Of a stretch of 45,787 bases of DNA, positions 17,205-26,278 are shown piece by piece (the first letter of the stretch is position 1; each line of letters starts with the position of its first letter). Below the pieces are notes generated by a model. The model ran no database searches and was not told where the DNA came from. It saw nothing but the letters and a program-made list of their open reading frames with translations. The position numbers and the translations under genes were made by a program. Where the stretch lies: assembly GCA_031546715.1 (NCBI GenBank), contig JAVBKA010000047.1, positions 1 through 45,787 of the forward strand. Direction: 5' to 3'. The DNA is from JAVBKA01 sp031546715 (lineage in GTDB: Bacteria > Bacillota > Clostridia > Oscillospirales > UBA929).

Positions 17205-17930
17205 ATGTGGAAAACAATGAATAATTTATACCGCATACCATTTTCTATAAAACAGCGTCTATTAGAGTTTTTTTGGAGTAGTAGCCCAACAAGAACAAGG
17301 GTATATACCTTGCATAAACTACACGGCGGAGGGGTTACTAATGCCGATCCTTTAAATTCAGTTGATGTTACTCTATTTAAGGCATTTATTGAGAAACATG
17401 CTATTAGCTCGATTCTTAGTATTCTGGACAATCTTAAAGACAAGAGTTTTTCGGATAATTCGGCAATAACATTTGATGATTGTTTTGATTCCGTGTATAC
17501 CCTTGCGTGGCCTTTGTTGTTGGAGAAGCAAATTCCCTTTACAATATTTGTATGCGTTGAGTTTTTAGGTAAAGAGGGATATTTATCAGAAACTCAAATT
17601 AGAGAAATGCTTAGTAGTGGGTTGTGTACTTTAGGATCTCACGGTATGCAACATAAAATTTACCGTAAGATGCACAAATCAGAGGTCATAGCGCAATACA
17701 AGGACTCAAAAAAAACGCTCGAGGCAATGTTCGGAGTAAATATAGGTTTGTTCGCCTACCCGTATGGATCCGTATACGCCGTGTCTGAATGCAATCAAAG
17801 AACAATAAAAAATTCAGGTTATATTGCCGCATTTGGCACCTTGCGGGCAGGACTTAGCGCAATATCTGCCAAAAATGCTTTTTATCTACCTAGATTCCAT
17901 GTAAATGATAATACAATAGTTATGTTCTGA
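17205..17930 (+). CDS. Polysaccharide deacetylase-like (NodB family) protein
   Basis: The 241-residue protein carries NodB motifs: ITFDDCFDSVY (the catalytic and metal aspartates), LGSHGMQHKIY with the two metal histidines spaced H-x-x-H, and FAYPYGS. It would remove an N- or O-acetyl group from a sugar or lipid-linked glycan. There is no signal peptide, so the action is probably cytoplasmic or on a lipid-linked precursor. GAGAGG at 17197-17202 is only 2 bases before ATG 17205 and 14 before ATG 17217, so the start is uncertain. It is the first gene of the central plus-strand block. Confidence 0.72.
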   Translation: MWKTMNNLYRIPFSIKQRLLEFFWSSSPTRTRVYTLHKLHGGGVTNADPLNSVDVTLFKAFIEKHAISSILSILDNLKDKSFSDNSAITFDDCFDSVYTLAWPLLLEKQIPFTIFVCVEFLGKEGYLSETQIREMLSSGLCTLGSHGMQHKIYRKMHKSEVIAQYKDSKKTLEAMFGVNIGLFAYPYGSVYAVSECNQRTIKNSGYIAAFGTLRAGLSAISAKNAFYLPRFHVNDNTIVMF

Positions 17931-17942
17931 GGTGATTTAACC

Positions 17943-18905
17943 ATGGCTTACACAGTAAGTGTTGTTATACCAATTTACAACGCAGAAAAGTATATAGAAA
18001 ACTGTATTCTTTCAGTAGCGCGTCAAACATATAAAAACTTTGAAGTTATCATTGTAAATGATGGCAGCCCCGACAGAGCCGCAGATATTGCCGAGCATAT
18101 CTTGAAAGAAACATCAATTAATTATAAGCGAATTGATAAACCAAATGGAGGTCAAGCTTCTGCAAGAAATGCTGGAATTAGAATTGCGACCGGCGAATTC
18201 TTGGTCTCAATTGATGCTGATGACTGCATATGGGAAACGTTTCTGTTTGAAATGGTAGAAGTTATGTCAAAATTTCCCACAGAAATAGCATTTGCAGATT
18301 TTCAAAATACAAGCCCTAGTAAACCGTTAGAAAACCCGTTATATGATAAAGGCGTTTTTGCACTGGACAGAGAACAGGCTATCAGGCAATTTTTAACCCG
18401 CTCTCTTCTTCCTGTTGCAGCTGGATTGTTTATTAAGCGCTCGTTTTTGCACAAGTATAACCTATATTTTCGAGACGACGCTTTGTTTGGGGAAGATACA
18501 TTGTGGGTTTGGGATGTTATGCTTGCAGCAAGCGGTGTGGTACATGTCCGCAAGCCATTATACAATTATGTACATCATGGCGAGTCTATAATGACTTCGT
18601 CCAATTACGATAGGGTGAAGCAGGGGTACTTTGCATTTGCTCGTCAAAAAGAAAAATGGGTTGAGGCATACCCTAGCGATCAACAATTCATTTCGTTGAT
18701 TTTGCCTCGTTTTGCTCTGGGAATAATACATGCCGCATGTAAATTGCTTAACGAGAAAGATTTCTTAACACTGTGCGAGGACATAGCATATCGCAAGCAC
18801 TGCCATTCCCTATTAATGTTTCCCAAAATAAAAATAAAAATTGCCTCTATTGCTCTACTCTTTAGCAAAAAGTTGTTTTATATTTTTATCAGAAAAGGTG
18901 CATAA
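17943..18905 (+). CDS. Family 2 glycosyltransferase
   Basis: The 320-residue protein begins with the standard GT-A signature SVVIPIYNAEKYIENCILSV, followed by VIIVNDGSPDRA and the metal-binding SIDADDCIW at about 82-90. A FGEDTLWVWD segment near 182 is the usual ED box. It adds a sugar from a nucleotide donor to the growing lipid-linked glycan at the inner membrane; the donor is unknown. GAGGTGAT precedes the start. Its TAA stop shares an A with the ATG of the next gene (TAATG). Confidence 0.88.
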   Translation: MAYTVSVVIPIYNAEKYIENCILSVARQTYKNFEVIIVNDGSPDRAADIAEHILKETSINYKRIDKPNGGQASARNAGIRIATGEFLVSIDADDCIWETFLFEMVEVMSKFPTEIAFADFQNTSPSKPLENPLYDKGVFALDREQAIRQFLTRSLLPVAAGLFIKRSFLHKYNLYFRDDALFGEDTLWVWDVMLAASGVVHVRKPLYNYVHHGESIMTSSNYDRVKQGYFAFARQKEKWVEAYPSDQQFISLILPRFALGIIHAACKLLNEKDFLTLCEDIAYRKHCHSLLMFPKIKIKIASIALLFSKKLFYIFIRKGA

Positions 18906-20038
18906 TGAGAATAGTTAAATTATCAATGAGCTACATGCAGAGTATGATATATCAGGAAAATTTACTTTGCAAAGCGTTGGCAGAAGACGGACATGAGGTT
19001 ATAGTAATTGCGCCAAATACTCTGCACAGAATATACAAAAAAATAGAATTCGATAAAGCATTATTGGAAACTCCAGATACTATGGATGGACGTGTTCGAA
19101 TTATTAGGCGACCTATAAAGATGTACACACGATATTTTTATACAATTCCTGCGTTGTATAAATTGCTGGAAGACATAAAGCCGGACATTCTTTTTGTTCA
19201 TAGCAATCAACAGGTGCCACTCCTTGTTGCAACTAGGTACGCAAAAAAACACAAAAATATGACTTTTTATGTTGATAATCATGCAGAATTTTGTAACACA
19301 GCGCAAAATTATTTATCTAAAGAGATCCTTCACAAAGTTATATATAAAGCAATTATACATCACGCATATTCACGTTTGGATAGAATTTTTTATGTATCAG
19401 AAGAAGCAAAAGAATTACTCATAGACCTATACAAACTCCCCGCGACCAAAATGGAGTTTTATCCAGTGGGCGGAAACATAATTGATGGTGAAGCCCGTGC
19501 GAAAAACCGCTTGGAGAAACGCAGAGAACTAAATCTTGCTGACGATGACATTTTAATTTGCATTACCGGTAAGCTGGACGCAGGCAAGAAAACGCTGCTA
19601 GCGTTGACTGCATTTTCAAAAGTAAAATCTGACAAGCTAAAGCTTGTTATAATTGGTACGTTCTCAGACGATATAAAAGAAGCCGCGCTTGACGCAATCG
19701 GAAACGACAACCGAATCCAGTTTATAGGCTGGAAAAAGGGCGATGAACTCTTGAAATATCTCTGTGCCGCCGATTTATACGTCCAGCCTGGCAATGAATC
19801 GGCAACTTTGGAAAATGCAATCTGTTGCGGAGTTCCCGTTATGGTGCGCCGTTCCAAAAATTACGAAATGTTGTTGAATGGAAATCACTGGTTTATTGAT
19901 ACGATGGAGGATATGATAGCAGTCCTGCATGAAATCTGTGCGGATGCATCTGTTCTTGAGGCAAAAAGCGAAGCTAGTTATAAGCTTGCGTATGAAATTC
20001 TTGACTACAGGATTCTGGCAAGGCGACTTTACCATTAG
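18905..20038 (+). CDS. GT4-family glycosyltransferase
   Basis: This 377-residue protein has a GT-B plan. The N-terminal half (MRIVKLSMSYMQSMIYQENL) holds the acceptor domain, and the C-terminal half has ITGKLDAGKKTLLALTAFSK and LYVQPGNESATLENAICCGVP, the E-x7-E-like donor motif of GT4 enzymes. It retains the anomeric configuration of the sugar it transfers. The start overlaps the previous stop by one base, so the two transferases are translationally coupled and probably act in sequence on the same glycan. Confidence 0.85.
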   Translation: MRIVKLSMSYMQSMIYQENLLCKALAEDGHEVIVIAPNTLHRIYKKIEFDKALLETPDTMDGRVRIIRRPIKMYTRYFYTIPALYKLLEDIKPDILFVHSNQQVPLLVATRYAKKHKNMTFYVDNHAEFCNTAQNYLSKEILHKVIYKAIIHHAYSRLDRIFYVSEEAKELLIDLYKLPATKMEFYPVGGNIIDGEARAKNRLEKRRELNLADDDILICITGKLDAGKKTLLALTAFSKVKSDKLKLVIIGTFSDDIKEAALDAIGNDNRIQFIGWKKGDELLKYLCAADLYVQPGNESATLENAICCGVPVMVRRSKNYEMLLNGNHWFIDTMEDMIAVLHEICADASVLEAKSEASYKLAYEILDYRILARRLYH

Positions 20039-20053
20039 AAAGCAGGTTGTTTT

Positions 20054-21184
20054 ATGGAATTTATTGACTTAAATGCGCAATATGTCGCATTGAAGAACGA
20101 TATTGATGAAGGCATTCGCAACGTTTTGACACATGGTCAATTTATTCTGGGACCAGAAGTGGAGCGATTAGAGGCTGAAATTTCTGCTTTTATTGGCGTA
20201 AAACACACTATAACCTGTGCCAACGGAACCGACGCATTACAGCTACTTTATATGGAGTACGGTGTCGGTTCTGGTGATGCGGTGTTTGCTCCTGATGTTA
20301 CATTTATAGCAACAGTTGAACCTGCTGCCATGCTAGGCGCAACACCTGTGTTCTGTGATATCTCCATCGAAACCTTTAATATATGCCCGAAAAGCCTTGA
20401 AAGACAAATTAGTGCGGTGTTACAAGAGGGGAAACTAAAGCCAAGGGCCGTGGTTACAGTTGATTTCATTGGTAATCCTGCTCAATATGATGAAATTGCA
20501 GAAATATGCAAAAAATACGGTCTTTTGTTGATTGAAGATGCTGCACAAAGTTTTGGTGCAATGTATGGCAATAAACGCTGTGGTGCACTCGGAGATGCGG
20601 CAACTACATCATTTTTTCCCGCAAAGCCACTAGGCTGCTATGGTGACGGCGGTGCTATTTTTACAAATGATGATGATGTCGCATACAGGCTTCGCTCCAT
20701 GCGTGCGCATGGCAAGGGCAAAAGCAAATACGACAATGTTCGTGTAGGCGTAAACTCACGGTTGGACACACTGCAAGCTGCTATTTTGCTTCCTAAGCTT
20801 GCGGCTCTTAGAAATTATGAAATTGATGCAAGGCAAGAAATTGCAGCCCGTTATAACAACGCTTTTAAAGGAAAATTTCAACTTCAACGTGTTTTACAAG
20901 GAAATGTTAGTACATGGGCGCAATACGCTCTTTTGGCAAAGAGTACAGAAAATCGTGATTTCATTTTATCAAAACTCGCCAACCATGGCATACCGTCGCT
21001 TGTGTATTATCCAACGCCGCAGCACGCTCTCCCTGTTTTTAGGGATACATGCGCCTATGGTGAAACTTTTAAACATTCTTCCGATTACTGTGCAAGGACA
21101 TTTTCACTGCCAATGCACCCATATTTGAGTGAAGTAGAGCAGGACAAAGTTATTTCCGCAGTTTTGGCTTGCGCCAATGGTTGA
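20054..21184 (+). CDS. DegT-family sugar aminotransferase (WbpE-like)
   Basis: The 376-residue PLP enzyme starts MEFIDLNAQYVALKNDIDEG, typical of WbpE and its relatives, with ANGTDALQLL, LIEDAAQSFGA (PLP aspartate and partner) and TSFFPAKPLG, whose lysine binds PLP. WbpE adds the 3-amino group to a 3-keto-uronic acid nucleotide. The block also encodes a UDP-glucose dehydrogenase and a WbpB-like 3-dehydrogenase (25182), so a UDP-3-amino-uronic acid is the likely product. It may instead act as the missing C4 aminotransferase for the legionaminate genes. It overlaps the next gene by 8 bases. Confidence 0.85.
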   Translation: MEFIDLNAQYVALKNDIDEGIRNVLTHGQFILGPEVERLEAEISAFIGVKHTITCANGTDALQLLYMEYGVGSGDAVFAPDVTFIATVEPAAMLGATPVFCDISIETFNICPKSLERQISAVLQEGKLKPRAVVTVDFIGNPAQYDEIAEICKKYGLLLIEDAAQSFGAMYGNKRCGALGDAATTSFFPAKPLGCYGDGGAIFTNDDDVAYRLRSMRAHGKGKSKYDNVRVGVNSRLDTLQAAILLPKLAALRNYEIDARQEIAARYNNAFKGKFQLQRVLQGNVSTWAQYALLAKSTENRDFILSKLANHGIPSLVYYPTPQHALPVFRDTCAYGETFKHSSDYCARTFSLPMHPYLSEVEQDKVISAVLACANG

Positions 21185-22139
21185 GTATGGGGGATACCTT
21201 CCTCTTGAATTACCTCGAGGAGAAGAGTTTTACAGTGGTCAATCTGGTGTTTTGCGCGTAAATTCGGGAAGAACGGCGTTGTACTGTGCTTTAAGACAAG
21301 CACGACCTGCGAAAATTTACTTTCCATACTATATGTGTAAGAGTGTGCAACCTGTTGTTGAATGCTTGGGCATAGAAACCTCATATTATTGCTTGGACAA
21401 TGATTTATCTCCTCTAAATATTTCAGCTAGAGGCAATGAAATGGTGTATTGGTGCAACTATTTTGGTACATCAAGCATTAAATCAATTGACAAAGTTGTG
21501 AAAACTTACGAATCTCTTATAATTGATAATGCACACGCTTTCTTTTCTTCACCAGTGCCGAGTGCTTATAATATATATTCGTGCAGAAAATTTTTTGGAG
21601 TGGCAGATGGTGCGTATTTAATTGGCGACTGTGTTAAAGATGAGCCAATTCCTGAAGGGTTTTCTTTCAATAGAATGCAGCATCTTACCAAAAGTCTTGA
21701 ATGCGGGACAAACGTGGCGTATCCTGAGTATCAAGAAAGCGAAGCCTCTCTGGATGGATGCTTTACAAAAATGTCAAAAATTACGCAACTACTCTTGCAG
21801 GCTGTACCTTACTCAAGTATAGTAAGTATAAGGAACGCAAATTTTGATGTTTTGCATAAAAAACTTAGAGAATACAACGAGATATGCTTTGAAACTCAAC
21901 CTAATGCGCCAATTTGTTACCCTTTACTTGTTACAGATAAAGGACTACGAGAGCATTTACTACAAAATCATGTATATGTGTCAACGTGGTGGAGACATGT
22001 CTCCACCGCCACGGGCAACAACTCAATAGAAGCAATACTTTCTGACTTTTTGATTCCCTTGCCGATTGATCAAAGGTACGATGGGAACGACATGCAAATA
22101 ATTGCCAATTTTGTTTTGGACTATTTAAATAAGCTGTAG
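21177..22139 (+). CDS. Atypical DegT-family PLP protein
   Basis: The 320-residue protein has a reduced DegT plan: VNSGRTALYCALRQAR near the N-terminus, LIIDNAHAFFSSP, and YSCRKFFGVADGAYL with the candidate PLP lysine. It is a distant relative of the gene at 13133, sharing the R-K-W/F-F segment followed by V-x-D-G and the closing LPIDQRY box. Both genes lie near a FemAB-like acyltransferase. The start at 21177 lies inside the previous gene by 8 bases. Its reaction is unknown; it may be an aminotransferase or a PLP-dependent lyase on a keto-sugar. Confidence 0.65.
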   Translation: MVEYGGYLPLELPRGEEFYSGQSGVLRVNSGRTALYCALRQARPAKIYFPYYMCKSVQPVVECLGIETSYYCLDNDLSPLNISARGNEMVYWCNYFGTSSIKSIDKVVKTYESLIIDNAHAFFSSPVPSAYNIYSCRKFFGVADGAYLIGDCVKDEPIPEGFSFNRMQHLTKSLECGTNVAYPEYQESEASLDGCFTKMSKITQLLLQAVPYSSIVSIRNANFDVLHKKLREYNEICFETQPNAPICYPLLVTDKGLREHLLQNHVYVSTWWRHVSTATGNNSIEAILSDFLIPLPIDQRYDGNDMQIIANFVLDYLNKL

Positions 22140-22171
22140 ATTTATCTAAAATTGGTTTACAGGAGGACAAA

Positions 22172-22888
22172 ATGTTAAAGAAACTTGTTATAGCCGTTAC
22201 GCCTCTACGAGATAGGATTCGTTTAAACAAACTTATAGCTTTTGAAAAAAGAAACGGAATCGATATCAGTACACCTATTTATCAAGATCAACTGGAGCCA
22301 AGCTCGCAGAGAAGCCACCCATATGAAATCTCTCCTTGTGACAGACGCTTTGTTGGCCTTTTAAAGTGTTTGCCAATAACTAAACATGATGGAGTTTTAG
22401 ATTACGGATGTGGAAAAGGCGGTCCTTTAATTGAGTTTTCAAAATTTCCTTTTGGCAAAGTAGGTGGTTTAGACCTTAGTCCAAAACTCTGTGCAATTGC
22501 GACAGCTAATATGAACAAAATGGGTATACCTGCACAAATAATTTGTAAAGATGCCGCAGAATTTACTGATTTAGATGATTTTAATTATTTTTATTTTTTT
22601 AATCCTTTTCCTGCTGTTGTTATGGATCAGGTAGTTGAAAATATACTTGAAAGTGCTAACCGAACAAAACGGCAAGTTGTTTTAATTTATTTTACCCCTC
22701 GGCAAACAGAAGCGGCAAAAAAACATCTTCATCTCGTAATGTCAATGATGTCAGGGAGGACAGGACACAATATTTACGAAGTATATTCTTCTAATCCGAA
22801 AATTTCGCTTAACAAAGACTTATATTTATCTTTGTTAGAGAAGTTGCGGTTGATTTCAATGAATATGGGCGGTAACTATGACAAATAA
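22172..22888 (+). CDS. Class I SAM-dependent methyltransferase
   Basis: The 238-residue protein has VLDYGCGKGGPLIEF at about 73-87, the SAM-binding glycine loop, then VGGLDLSPKLCAIATANM and a YFYFFNPFPAVV segment where the catalytic loop of the family lies. It could methylate a sugar hydroxyl or amino group in the cluster. The start follows CAGGAGGAC, and the gene overlaps the next FemAB-like gene by 11 bases. The target cannot be told from sequence. Confidence 0.8.
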   Translation: MLKKLVIAVTPLRDRIRLNKLIAFEKRNGIDISTPIYQDQLEPSSQRSHPYEISPCDRRFVGLLKCLPITKHDGVLDYGCGKGGPLIEFSKFPFGKVGGLDLSPKLCAIATANMNKMGIPAQIICKDAAEFTDLDDFNYFYFFNPFPAVVMDQVVENILESANRTKRQVVLIYFTPRQTEAAKKHLHLVMSMMSGRTGHNIYEVYSSNPKISLNKDLYLSLLEKLRLISMNMGGNYDK

Positions 22889-23846
22889 AGAAAAATTTAA
22901 TTTTTTTTGTAAAAAAACATATATTCCAATTTTTTCAAAGCCTTGGTGGCTTGATGCTGTTTGCGGTGCGGATAATTGGAATGTGTGGATCTATGAGGAT
23001 GGTGGTAACATGTATGCCGCCATGCCCTATTATATAGAAATGCGTGGTTCTCACAAATATATTACAAGGCCGCCACTGACTCAAAACAACGGTATAATTT
23101 TTTCCTATCCTTACGGTCAGAAATATCATAAAAAGCTAAGCATGGAGGACAAAATAATATCAGCGTCTTGTGAATTTATAGAAAGTCTTAATGTCGATGT
23201 GTACGAGCAGCAATTTCACTTTAGCTTTACAAATTGGCTCCCATTCTTTTGGCAGCGATATACATCAAGTACCAGGTACACATTTATAATTGACGACACC
23301 TCAAATTTAGAAAAGATTTTGGAAAATGTATCTGCAAACTACAGAAATGTAATTAAAAAAGCTCAAACTTCCTGCCAAATTCATATGGATATGCCCCCCC
23401 AAGACTACTACAAATATTATAATCTCGTTTTTAAGAAACAAAACTTAACCGCCCCCATTACACTTGAGTTTTTCCTAAAACTTTTTTCTGCATGCACACA
23501 GAACAATTCAGGCAAAACTTTCTTTTGCACAGATAGTAGCGGAGAGATTAGCAGTTCCTGCTTCCTCGTATGGGACGAGCAATCCGTATATCTGATGATG
23601 GGAGGCGCAAATCCTGAAATACAGAACACCGTTAGTTATGACTACTTGATATATGAAACCATTAAATTTGCTTCTGATAAAAATTTGCGTTATGATTTTG
23701 AGGGAAGTGTCATTCGTAGAATAAACAGGTCTTTTAGAGAATTTGGCGGAGAACAAAAGCCCTACTTTCGTATTCGCAAGGTTTTTAATCGTGATATAAT
23801 CTTAAAAGAAGCAAACGAATACGCCGACCAAATAGGAGCAAAATAA
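22878..23846 (+). CDS. FemAB-like GNAT acyltransferase
   Basis: The 322-residue protein shares the FemAB-like plan with the gene at 12078, with FSKPWWLDAVCG near the N-terminus (the common start of these proteins), NYRNVIKKAQ in the helix region and FEGSVIRRINRSFREFGGE near the C-terminus. It would transfer an acyl or aminoacyl group to an amine, here probably on a glycan precursor. It overlaps the upstream methyltransferase by 11 bases and is followed 17 bases later by the UDP-glucose dehydrogenase gene. Confidence 0.68.
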   Translation: MTNKEKFNFFCKKTYIPIFSKPWWLDAVCGADNWNVWIYEDGGNMYAAMPYYIEMRGSHKYITRPPLTQNNGIIFSYPYGQKYHKKLSMEDKIISASCEFIESLNVDVYEQQFHFSFTNWLPFFWQRYTSSTRYTFIIDDTSNLEKILENVSANYRNVIKKAQTSCQIHMDMPPQDYYKYYNLVFKKQNLTAPITLEFFLKLFSACTQNNSGKTFFCTDSSGEISSSCFLVWDEQSVYLMMGGANPEIQNTVSYDYLIYETIKFASDKNLRYDFEGSVIRRINRSFREFGGEQKPYFRIRKVFNRDIILKEANEYADQIGAK

Positions 23847-23863
23847 CAAATAAGGAGAGCGCT

Positions 23864-25177
23864 ATGAGAATTTGCGTTATCGGGACCGGCTATGTGGGAC
23901 TAGTCACAGGGGCGTGTCTTGCAAATGTAGGACACACCGTATCTTGCGTTGATACTGATGAAAAAAAAGTGAACACCCTTCGTGCCGGTGAAGTGCCATT
24001 TTATGAACCAGGTCTTGCTGAGATTATTTCTCACAGTCTCAAAGAAAACAATATTTCTTTTTATACAAGTGTTGAATCACCTATCAAAACTGCTGAAATC
24101 TGCTTTATTGCTGTAGGTACACCGTCTGACGAAAACGGTCGTGCTGATATGAGCTATGTTAGACATGCGGCTCTTGATATCGGCAAGTATATGTGCAGTG
24201 ACTTGATTGTTATTAATAAATCAACCGTGCCTGTCGGCTCTCAGAAAATAGTAACTGAATGGATTTCTGAAGCTTTGCGCCAACGCTCTGTTAGCTATAA
24301 ATTAACAGTAGTTTCAAATCCTGAATTTTTAAAGGAAGGCTGTGCGGTTGACGATTTTAATCGTCCTGACCGTATAGTTATAGGCACTAATGATACTGAA
24401 GCTACGGAAAAAATCCGTGAAATGTATGCGCCTTTTAATCAAAAAAGAGACCGTATTATAGTTATGGACCCTGCCAGTGCAGAGCTTACAAAGTATGCTA
24501 GCAATGCAATGCTTGCAACTAGAATTTCTTTTATGAACGAAATTGCATTGTTATGCGAGCATGTGGGCGCAAATGTGAATTATGTACGGCAAGGCATGGG
24601 CGCTGATGAGCGTATTGGAAGTAGCTTTTTGTATGCAGGCTGTGGTTATGGCGGAAGCTGCTTTCCAAAGGACGTCTCGGCGCTGATTTCAATTAATGAG
24701 GATTTTGGACTATCTGCTCAAATTCTGTCAGCAGTTAAGAACGTTAACGATACTCAAAAACATGTTGTTGTATCAAAGGTAAAAAAACATTTTGGCAGCT
24801 TAGGCGGACTAAAATTTGCCGTTTGGGGGCTGTCCTTTAAGCCAAATACTGACGATATACGAGAAGCTCCTGCACTGACATTTATTGACGAAGTGACAAG
24901 TCAAGGCGCATCAGTTTGCGTTTTCTGTCCCAAGGGTACTGAAAATGCTGTTGATTATTTTCAAAAAAACAAAAGTGTCACCTTTGCGAAGCATAAATAT
25001 GATGCGCTAATTGGTGCTGACGCACTTGTGCTAATGACTGAATGGCCGGAGTTTCGCAATCCTGATTTTGATGAAATTGGCACACTTCTCAAACAAAAAG
25101 TTGTATTTGACGGAAGAAACATATATAATCGAAAAAGCCTAGAAAAATTAGGGTTTACAGTTTATCAGATAGGGTGA
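23864..25177 (+). CDS. UDP-glucose 6-dehydrogenase
   Basis: This 437-residue enzyme oxidises UDP-glucose to UDP-glucuronate with two NAD+. It has ICVIGTGYVGLVTGACLA for NAD binding, INKSTVPVGSQ, SNPEFLKEGCAV and the active-site GCGYGGSCFPKDV containing the catalytic cysteine. The pattern matches Ugd/TuaD rather than the UDP-GlcNAc dehydrogenase group. AAGGAGAG precedes the ATG. Together with the two neighbours (25182 and 20054) it could lead to a 3-amino-3-deoxy-uronic acid. Confidence 0.9.
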   Translation: MRICVIGTGYVGLVTGACLANVGHTVSCVDTDEKKVNTLRAGEVPFYEPGLAEIISHSLKENNISFYTSVESPIKTAEICFIAVGTPSDENGRADMSYVRHAALDIGKYMCSDLIVINKSTVPVGSQKIVTEWISEALRQRSVSYKLTVVSNPEFLKEGCAVDDFNRPDRIVIGTNDTEATEKIREMYAPFNQKRDRIIVMDPASAELTKYASNAMLATRISFMNEIALLCEHVGANVNYVRQGMGADERIGSSFLYAGCGYGGSCFPKDVSALISINEDFGLSAQILSAVKNVNDTQKHVVVSKVKKHFGSLGGLKFAVWGLSFKPNTDDIREAPALTFIDEVTSQGASVCVFCPKGTENAVDYFQKNKSVTFAKHKYDALIGADALVLMTEWPEFRNPDFDEIGTLLKQKVVFDGRNIYNRKSLEKLGFTVYQIG

Positions 25178-25181
25178 TTGC

Positions 25182-26249
25182 TTGAAGTATGCATTAATAG
25201 GTACAGGCAGAATTGCAATAAATCATATAACCGCAGCTGCCCAAAACGGCTTAGAGCTTGTTGCACTATGCGACATAGTCCCCGAAAATATGACTGCGCT
25301 GCTAAGCAAGGCAAAATATCAGGGTAACCCGTCACTTTTTTCTGACTACAAGGCTCTTATTGACGAAATACATCCAGAATTTGTGGCGATTGCAACAGAT
25401 TCTGGCATTCATGCTGAAATAGGTCTTTATGCGCTGTCCCATGGTTGTCATGTTTTGATTGAGAAACCTATTGCCATGAGCATGGCAGATGCACAATCAC
25501 TTGTTGATGTGGCAGACAAGCACGGGAAAGTACTTGCCGCCTGTCATCAAAATAGATTTAATCCCTCTGTTCAAAGAATACGCAAAGCCATTGACGATGG
25601 GCGTTTTGGCAAGCTTTCACATATTGCCGCCCATGTCCGATGGAATCGTGGAGCGCAGTACTATGAGCAAGCGAGTTGGCGTGGAAAGTGGGCGTCTGAT
25701 GGCGGCTGCCTTATGAATCAGTGTATTCACAATGCTGACCTTATGCGCTGGTTCATGGGTGATATAGAAGAAGTGTTTGCCTATACAGCAAACACACAGC
25801 ATGATTACATTGAAGGCGAAGACATAGGTTTGGCACTGGTTAAGGGCGCAAACGGTGCGTATGGGCTATTTGAAGGCACCGTGAATGTGTTTCCCAAAAA
25901 CCTAGAAGAGACATTGTATGTCTTTGGCGACAAAGGCACAGTTAAAGCAGGCGGAACATCGGTGAATCTGATTGATGAATGGCTTTTTGCGGACGAGTTG
26001 GACACCGCAGACGCAGTCAAGACCGAATGTAACGAGCTGCCGCCCAATGTATACGGCTTTGGTCACACCAGACTGTATGCAGACGTGCTAGACGCCATTA
26101 AGACAGGCAGAAAGCCTCTGGTGGACGGTGTCGAGGGGATGAAGGCTCTGGAACTTATTTTGGCGATGTACAAGAGCAAAAAAACAGGGCAGCCGGTGCG
26201 GCTACCACTGGGAGATTTTGCTAGTGTGGATATGGTTGGGGTGTTGTAG
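25182..26249 (+). CDS. Gfo/Idh/MocA sugar 3-dehydrogenase (WbpB-like)
   Basis: The 355-residue protein begins YALIGTGRIAINHITAA, with HVLIEKPIAMSMADAQSLVD and the substrate segment GGCLMNQCIHNADLMRWFMG. These match WbpB/WlbA-type enzymes that oxidise C3 of a UDP-uronic acid before WbpE transamination. The TTG start lies 5 bases after the previous stop, with AGGGTGA as its ribosome binding site. The match to WbpB is good, but with UDP-glucuronate as input the product would differ from the classical GlcNAc3NAcA. The substrate is inferred. Confidence 0.82.
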   Translation: MKYALIGTGRIAINHITAAAQNGLELVALCDIVPENMTALLSKAKYQGNPSLFSDYKALIDEIHPEFVAIATDSGIHAEIGLYALSHGCHVLIEKPIAMSMADAQSLVDVADKHGKVLAACHQNRFNPSVQRIRKAIDDGRFGKLSHIAAHVRWNRGAQYYEQASWRGKWASDGGCLMNQCIHNADLMRWFMGDIEEVFAYTANTQHDYIEGEDIGLALVKGANGAYGLFEGTVNVFPKNLEETLYVFGDKGTVKAGGTSVNLIDEWLFADELDTADAVKTECNELPPNVYGFGHTRLYADVLDAIKTGRKPLVDGVEGMKALELILAMYKSKKTGQPVRLPLGDFASVDMVGVL

Positions 26250-26278
26250 GTGTCAAAAAAGCTAATTAGGGAGCCACT

